Part shown: piece after piece, positions 57,901 through 64,000 of the stretch | Numbering within the stretch: the first letter of the stretch is position 1 | Layout of the letters: each line of letters begins with the position of its first letter | Source: Quercus robur | Taxonomy: Eukaryota; Streptophyta; Magnoliopsida; Fagales; Fagaceae | Length of the DNA stretch: 64,000 nt | NCBI RefSeq assembly: GCF_932294415.1 | Contig: NC_065543.1 | Span: 29,903,530-29,967,529, forward strand | Direction of reading: 5' to 3' | Notes under the pieces: model-generated | Told to the model about the DNA's origin: nothing | Seen by the model: the letters and a program-made list of their open reading frames with translations, nothing else | Database searches by the model: none | Position numbers and translations under genes: made by a program

Positions 57901-59978
57901 TACTATTTGTTTTACCAAACGAAAATTCGGTTTAGAGAAAGAGGAAGAGAGAGATTTAGAAAGGAATTGACATATTTCCACATACAAACCTGTTCCTGAA
58001 ACTTTTCCAAACCTCTGCGTGCTCCTCCTTCTCTTCTTTTTGCTCTGTCCGTGTGTCTTTTTTTTTAAATGGTAATGACATTGAGCCATCAATTTGACAA
58101 AGAATTAACCTCACTTCTTTTGCACATGGGTTTGAGGTTATTCAATATATATATATATCAACTATTGACTTTGTTAATTTTGGAGAGGGCATTTATTTTG
58201 GGTCCCATAAACTTGTCCAAAATTTATATTCTTTGATAAATCTTGCTTGGACATTTTTTTATGTAACCACATTTTGCTTTTAAATTTCATTTTTCAACAC
58301 TATGTTTACAATATTTTTAAAACACTTTCATAAGAAATCTTAAGTATTAGATTGTTATTAGTTATTATGAGTGGGCAAAAAAGTAATTTAAGTTGTGGAT
58401 TCAAATTTGTCTATATATATCTAAAAGTTAAAACGTAGCATTTATTATTGCTACGCTCTGGTTGACCCACCTCATCCGCCACATCATTAGTCTTTTTCAT
58501 ATTTATTTTTTATCTTTAATTTTTTACAATATTAGGTATATAAATATATTGACTTTACAAATTCATTTTAGGTGGTTTTAATTTTACATATTCATCTATT
58601 TTAATTTTGATATTATAACTAAACAATAAATCAATGGAAAATCAAAACAAAAGTGTTGTCTACATATATTCCTCTTGAGCGGTTTTAAATTTAAATATTA
58701 TTTTGCCTATTTATCTTCATTTATTTTGGCTCTTCTTATTTTCATTCCCTTACTATAAATTTGCCACTCTCTTCCATTCTATGCATATGATTCCCATACA
58801 AAAAAATTTCTCTCTCTCTCTCTCTCTCTCTCATTTTCTGTTGGATTTTTTTTTCTTGCATTTCTACTTTAAATTGATGAATATTTGTGTTTTTTAGAAT
58901 TCTACTTTTGATTGTTCATAACTAAAAATGTATTTACAAGTCTTGCTTAATTATTGATGGTAGAAAAGATACAACCTGTTAATTGCCCATAGGAGGATCT
59001 CCAACCAGAGGTTTGTACCCTCATTGTCCTATTATTGACTAATTCATATGTGTTCCTTGATGCAAATTTTTTTATCATTTTATTTACAACACTAAATACA
59101 TTTAATGAATGGTGTTATTTGTTGATCTAATTTGAGGAAAAATCATATTATAATATGTCATATTTGTTGTCAAGTTTTAGTTTATTTGGAAAACAAAAGG
59201 GTAGTTTGGACAAGCTAATGAAGAACAGTTAATGCAGTTGAAAACAATGGTCTTCTTGCAATTTCCTTTCACTATTTATAAATATTTTGTTTAACAAATT
59301 AGTAGTAAATTGTTATGCTTTTGTTATATGACATTCTTAAATGCTTGAGTAATTGTTTTAAGTGTTTATGAATATTTTATATTATTCTTCATCATCTTTA
59401 TCTTATTAGTGTATTCTTTGAGATTTTTAAGGAAAAATAAATAAATTTTGTGTTTAATATTATTTATTTATCTATTGATTTTTCACATGTTGGATTAGAT
59501 GTTAGATTAGATTAGATTATGACAACATTGACACAATATTTCCTCTATTTTTTTTTTAAATTCTCTACTTTTTCCCCTTTGGAATTGTACTTTTTTCTAA
59601 AATAAAAAAATAGTTACAATCTTTTATTTTTCCCTTTCTTTTTTATTTTAAATTTTAATTTTGTTGAGTTTTATTAATTTTTAAATACGTTTCTTAGTGT
59701 TTTTGATTGTATGGTAGAAAAATTGGGGTTGAGAAATTTTGTTTAAAACTAAAAGAATAACTTCCAAATGTTATATACTTTTTAATGATACACAAAATAT
59801 TATAAATAAATTTTATTAAAAAATTAATATTTTCATTAACTTACCTTTTGAATTCTTAAGAAAAGTTATATTGTTTTGATTTTTGTACGACAAAAATTAT
59901 TTATATTACATATGTGATTTTCACTATAATTAATGAAAATATGACTATTAATTACATTACACTTTTTTAAATTAGTCC

Positions 59979-60017
<39 letters not shown>
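57901..60017. other. AT-rich noncoding sequence
   Basis: No gene is visible. A (TC)n tract is at about 58808-58833 and (TA)n at about 59982-60017. Near 58412, 'tctatatatatctaaaagtt' followed by 'aaacgtagcatttattattg' resembles the 5' edge of a non-autonomous Helitron, but no 3' end was identified. Confidence 0.45.
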
Positions 60018-60021
<4 letters not shown>

Positions 60022-60904
60022 TGGGTTCAAGTTATACCTGGTGTAACTTTAAAGAGTTATACATTTTTTAAACCATTAGATTTAAGTAGATCCAATAGTA
60101 AGAAGAAGACCATCATTAATGCTACTATTCTAATTCAACTCATTTATTATTCCTTATTTAATACATTCCATAGTTATTTCTAAACCCAAAAAAATTTATA
60201 ACACAACTATTGCTTTTAGTTGTTCTCTATCTCTATGTTTCTCTCTCTAGAACACACTTCTTTGGATTTTTTTTTTATTATTCATTAAGAAAGTGTTTCT
60301 CCTTCTCTTTTGTTTTTGTTTGTAGATTTAAGTTCCTTATGTTATTATGTTTGTGTAAATTAATTTGTAAACTATGTGCTAATGATGACAAACAATTGGA
60401 CATGATCCACTGCAACAACATTAGATGTTGTAGCTATGAAGATCAACTAATTTACCCTTTTGTTTCTAAGGCTGAAAGTTCGAAATAAGCCATTGGTCAT
60501 TGTAATGGTCCCTTAAAAAATCAAATTTATCCTCAAAATTAGAGTTTTTTATATTTGTTTTTAACTTTTGTTTTTGTTGGTAGAGTGTCCCTATGTTTAT
60601 CTATTTTTTAACTTTCATAACAATCTGCTAATGATGATAAACATTTGGGCATGAGATGCAACAAAAGAGAGAGTGTTATAGAGAGAGAAACGTAGAAATA
60701 GAGAACAACTAAAAGCAATAGTGGTGTTATAATTTTTTTTGGGTTTAGAAATAAGTATGGAATGTATTAAACAAGGGATAATAAATGAGATGAATTAGAA
60801 TATTAGCATTAATGAAGGTCTTTTTTTTACCGTTGGATCTATTTAAATCCAATGATTTAAAAAATGTGTAACTCTTTAAAGTTACACCCGGTGTAACTTG
60901 AACC

Positions 60905-60910
<6 letters not shown>
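60018..60910. mobile_element. MITE with about 235-bp inverted repeats (893 bp)
   Basis: Ends GAGATGGGTTCAAGTTA and TAACTTGAACCCATCTC extend as imperfect inverted repeats (60018-60252 and 60677-60910). The core contains a diverged direct repeat ('gctaatgatgacaaacaatt' near 60377 and 'gctaatgatgataaacattt' near 60627). It is inserted in a (TA)n tract, so the target duplication cannot be measured. Long inverted repeats suggest a MULE derivative. Confidence 0.75.
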
Positions 60911-60948
<38 letters not shown>

Positions 60949-60987
60949 AATAAAACTACCCTAAAAATAATTGTTTAAAAAATTTGT
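60911..60987. repeat. (TC)n(TA)n tract and short spacer
   Basis: TC units to about 60929 are followed by TA units to about 60947, then AT-rich spacer up to the truncated end of the P450. Confidence 0.7.
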
Positions 60988-62633
60988 TTAGAAATTCTCT
61001 GTCATGTCCACAGGTTCAACTGAATTTCAAAAGCATGCAACAAAGTAGCAAGTGTGAGTTGCATAACTTGCAAGGCAAATGAGATCCCAGGGCACATTCT
61101 TCTACCACTACCAAATGGTATCAATTCAAAATTTTGGCCCCTAACATCAACATCCTTGTGAGTTGTAAGAAATCTTTCAGGTTGAAATTCACTAGGATCC
61201 ACCCACACATTTGGGTCTCGATGGAGTTTTGGAAGATTAACAATAAGAGCATCAGCATCTGGAATTGCAAATGCCATATCTAAGCTTCATTTAGCATTTT
61301 TCTCCCAAAAACCTCCCACATCCGGAATTGTAAACACCAACTATTGCAAAAAAATTTGCAATAGTGCTACAGTGCAATTCCAAAGGTAGAATTGCACTAT
61401 AGCACAATTCTAAAAAAAAAACTAATATTTTATTCCTGCTTTTTCTCTCTCATCACACGGTCTCCCATCTCTCTTTGTCTTTCTATCTCACACTCACTTT
61501 CCTCTCTTTCTCCCTCTTCTCTACAATCAACAAAGCTCCACTGTGATCATCAACCTATGGGTAAGCACCAACGGAGCTTCACGGATCATCCACCGTGATC
61601 ATTCACCGTGATCATCTTTTTTTCTTCTTTTTTCCTCTCTATCTTCCCTTGAATCAAGCCTCCATGGTGGAGATGTGGCGTAGGACTGATGGGTCGGTGG
61701 CTGGGTTTCATCTTCCATGGTGTGGGTTTCATTTTCGGTGGCTGGGTTTCATTTTTGGTGGTATGGGTTTCATGGATCAATGCATGGGTTTCATTTTTGG
61801 TGGTGTGGGTGGCTGGGTTTCATCATTCCTTGGTTTGGTGTTTGTGGTTTTTGTGGGTTGGTGGCGGTTGAGGTGGATCAGCAATCGACGTGGGTTTTGG
61901 CCGTGGGTTTGGCCGCTGGGTATGGGTTTTGGCCGGTGCTAGAGGTTGAGGGAGAAAGAGAGGTTGGTGGCTCTCTCAATGATGAGTTTTGGTCGTGGTT
62001 TTGGCCGTGGGTATGGGTATGGCGATGGTTTTTTTTTTTTTTTTTCCCTGGTGGTGGTGGATTTGTGATTGATGTGGTGGTGGTGAGGGTTGCCATGGCG
62101 GTGGTGATTTTTGGTGGCCATGGGTGATGGTCATGGGGGATTTATTATTTTATTGTGTAGAAATGAGAGAGAGAAAAAATAATGTGACAGTTGGAAATAA
62201 ATAATAAAGAAAGATTAAAAAATAATATTTTAATAAGAATAGAGTTTTGGGATGTGGAGGTATTGTAAAATAAGATGGTATAATGATAAAATGAGTTTTT
62301 AGAATGGTAAAATAGGATAGCATTAGCATTTTCCAATGCTAATGCTCTAAGTCGTGTGCCTGCTAGGATGTGGTAACCAACCAAAGTACGGTCTTCCATT
62401 GACTCGTGTGGCAATAGGAGTGGTGCAGCAGGGTATAAACGCATTGTTTCTTTGAGGATAGCTTGGAGACATACCAAATTTTTCATATCTAATTCCTTCA
62501 CTTGCCTTTCTCTACAGATATGGATGTCTAATTCTTCTTGAACTTTTGTTAAGGTCTCAGGGTTGCTAAGAAGCAAAGAGAGAGCCGATGTCAATGTTAT
62601 TGTTGATGTGTCTGAAGCCGCTGAGATAAGGAC
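60988..62633 (-). pseudogene. CYP82-like cytochrome P450, exon 2, interrupted
   Basis: The minus-strand exon starts at about 62633 after an 'tttgtag' acceptor and reads VLISAASDTSTITLTSALSL (I-helix region). It continues with KETMRLYPAAP (ExxR), ESMEDRTLVGYHILAGTRL, then a 1.1-kb insertion, then [24 protein letters not shown] (PERF) and the heme loop [15 protein letters not shown] with its cysteine. After LLHAFEIQ a small deletion shifts the frame to EPVDMTENF and the sequence ends, lacking the last C-terminal segment. Family members are ER-bound monooxygenases of specialised metabolism. CYP82 assignment rests on overall similarity and is moderately sure. Confidence 0.8.
61247..62347. mobile_element. 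PIF/Harbinger-like non-autonomous element inside the P450 (1101 bp)
   Basis: Ends GAGCATCAGCATCTGG and the complement GAGCATTAGCATTGG are inverted and flanked by TAA (61244-61246 and 62348-62350). Removing it and one TAA restores the P450 reading ...AGTRL-IVNLP..., which confirms a 3-bp duplication. The interior has the CT-rich leader and G/T-rich core of elements A and B. Open frames in the G/T-rich part are compositional. Confidence 0.85.
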
Positions 62634-63441
62634 CTACAAAAGTAACATAATATGAATTGGAGGTTAGAATGTTAGATGGTTGGCTAAAGCTTTAAGCTTT
62701 CTAGCCATGGTCCAAGAATCAGATTCAATAGCAGCAAGAATTCAGATTGCTTTAAGAATTCAAAACTTATGCTATTTGATTATATATGGCTTAATATTTG
62801 ACAAGAAAATGACATGCCTTCAAGTTTAGGATCTAAATAAACCATTATGCACAAGATAATTATCATGAAATTGTTTGAACCTTTTAATTCTGTAACATAA
62901 AGTTCCAAATCCACGTTGAATTTTATGTGAGATAGATGTGGTAAATGCTTCTTACGTGGGGAATATAAATATTCAACACTACTTTTTGTGATGTATTTAT
63001 GCTCCATTAATTGTGGTACATCATATGCTTGATTTTATTATATTTCATTTTAAACTTCAATTATTTTATAAAAAAAAATGTAAAAACAATATATGATAAG
63101 TTGAGATTCATAAAATATAAAGTGGAATACAAAAAGTAGTATAGAGAATTTGTATTTCTTATATGAGCCATGTGTTTATCTATCTAAAAAATTTAATTGT
63201 TACTCTTGGAAGTCAATACAAATTCAATAAAGCAGTGTTTATTACACAAATTATTTTATACAATTTTACAAACATGAAAAAAAAAAAAAAAAGGTTATTA
63301 TTTCAGTTTTTTTTTCACCTGTTAAAAATTGTCTTAAATAACGTGTGTGTAACAAGTTAACCTAATTCAAAATATGTAGCAAATGAGATTTTGGAAATAT
63401 ATTATACTATGTGTGAATTAATAGGGTTATCAAAAGCTTAC
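62634..63441 (-). other. P450 intron (about 808 bp)
   Basis: The minus-strand donor GTAAGC at 63441 and acceptor TTGTAG at 62634 join ...IIKATCF to VLISAAS in frame. This is the usual position of the single CYP82 intron. It is AT-rich with no other feature. Confidence 0.65.
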
Positions 63442-63850
63442 AAAGCATGTAGCTTTGATGATTGTATCAACATCATAACCGGAAGTCTCATCATCATCAG
63501 TGACAATGGATATTATTACATCCATAAAATCTTGGTAATCGTTCACCCCACCAGAAATTTTCCTCTGCTTATGCTCCTTTAGCCATTTTTCAGTCATATC
63601 ATCCAATTCTTTTGCAGTTTTCTTCATGGCTTTCTCGCTCCCCCTATGTCAAACCACCTTAGATACGGTAGTGCATCTGAGACCACAAACTCTCCACTCA
63701 AATCTATAATCTCTCTCAATGCCTTTCGGCACTGATCATTTCTATCATTCTCAACCTTGGTCGTAGCCTTACCAAATCGTTGTCCAACATATAACGTTTA
63801 GGGTTGTGTACCCAAGCCATCTCTCCATCTCCAATAACACCTTGTTGTTT
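63442..63850 (-). pseudogene. CYP82-like cytochrome P450, exon 1, 3' part
   Basis: The minus-strand translation gives LLEMERWLGYTTLNVI, then after a frame change VGQRFGKATTKVENDRND, REIIDLSGEFVVSDALPYL and RWFDIGG. After another one-base shift it gives MKKTAKELDDMTEKWLKEH and GYDVDTIIKATCF up to the donor. The N-terminal membrane anchor and first ~170 residues are absent. Sequence beyond 63850 is a repeat. With the damage in exon 2 this is a pseudogene. Confidence 0.75.
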
Positions 63851-63926
63851 TTGACCAATAGCTTATGTGTGCATTGGGATACTACTTATTTTATTGAAAA
63901 TTGAAAACTGAAAATTGAAAACAATA

Positions 63927-63961
<35 letters not shown>

Positions 63962-64000
63962 GTTACTATTTATTAAAGAGCCAAAAACGCAATCCAAACA
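63851..64000. repeat. Repeat or MITE edge truncating the P450 5' end
   Basis: It contains 'attgaaaattgaaaactg' direct repeats and a (TA)n tract (about 63930-63957). 'tttggattgcg' appears on the complement at the window edge. It continues outside the window. Confidence 0.45.

Noticed and set aside
61621-62127. Gly/Trp/Phe-rich frames of 115-136 codons
   Set aside because: They come from the G/T-rich core of the PIF-like element inserted in the P450.

Overview
The window is a stretch of plant nuclear genome, most likely a dicot and possibly a woody species. The evidence is a CYP82-like cytochrome P450 relic with one intron, a Sirevirus-like Copia element, a Tat-lineage Ty3/gypsy element with dual RNase H, plant L1 LINE, Helitron and plant mobile domain (PMD) relics, and many plant-type MITEs. 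I see no intact host gene, rRNA, tRNA or CRISPR array. It reads as a transposon graveyard with several levels of nesting. The only long intact coding sequence is a spliced antisense gene carried inside the gypsy element.

Region 1 (about 1-2.7 kb) is AT-rich, with microsatellites and a 1-kb inverted-repeat element. Region 2 (2.74-25.46 kb) is a giant nested palindrome. Two degenerate copies of a PMD-type gene lie head to head around about 12.315 kb. The left (minus) arm is split by a TAA-flanked Tourist-like element (4221-11792), which itself carries a gag-only Copia element (4501-10219) and an 857-bp GGGCCGGCCC element with a SINE-like insert. The right (plus) arm is split by a foldback element (13315-13765), and then by a second palindrome made of two head-to-head Helitron copies (14.2-23.5 kb) followed by a CACTA-like end (to 24992). 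The PMD sequence resumes at about 25.0 kb. Because the arms are homologous, each provides the empty site for insertions in the other.

Region 3 (25.5-42.5 kb) holds a foldback element with 10-bp target duplications (27595-28336), two PIF/Harbinger-like non-autonomous elements nested in each other (29059-37464 and 29177-30441), and a full-length but mutated L1 LINE (31079-37225, minus) with a 10-bp duplication. It also holds minisatellites, a direct duplication and a hAT-like element with CCGTACCGG motifs.

Region 4 (42.5-55.3 kb) is a three-level nest. A hAT-like element (42524-55343) contains a solo LTR (42959-53912, TSD GTGTT), which contains a young Tat-lineage gypsy element (43181-53472, TSD ACAAA, LTRs about 98.7% identical). 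Its gag and pol run on the minus strand and carry at least six stop codons. On the plus strand lies an uninterrupted three-exon, 709-codon antisense gene with its own TATA box. A 70-bp minisatellite separates the two convergent units.

Region 5 (55.3-64 kb) has AT-rich tandem repeats, a MITE with very long inverted repeats (60018-60910), and a minus-strand CYP82-like P450 pseudogene broken by a PIF-like insertion, frameshifts and loss of both ends.

All coordinates and alignments were made by eye. Percent identities are rough, except for the gypsy LTRs, where I counted differences.
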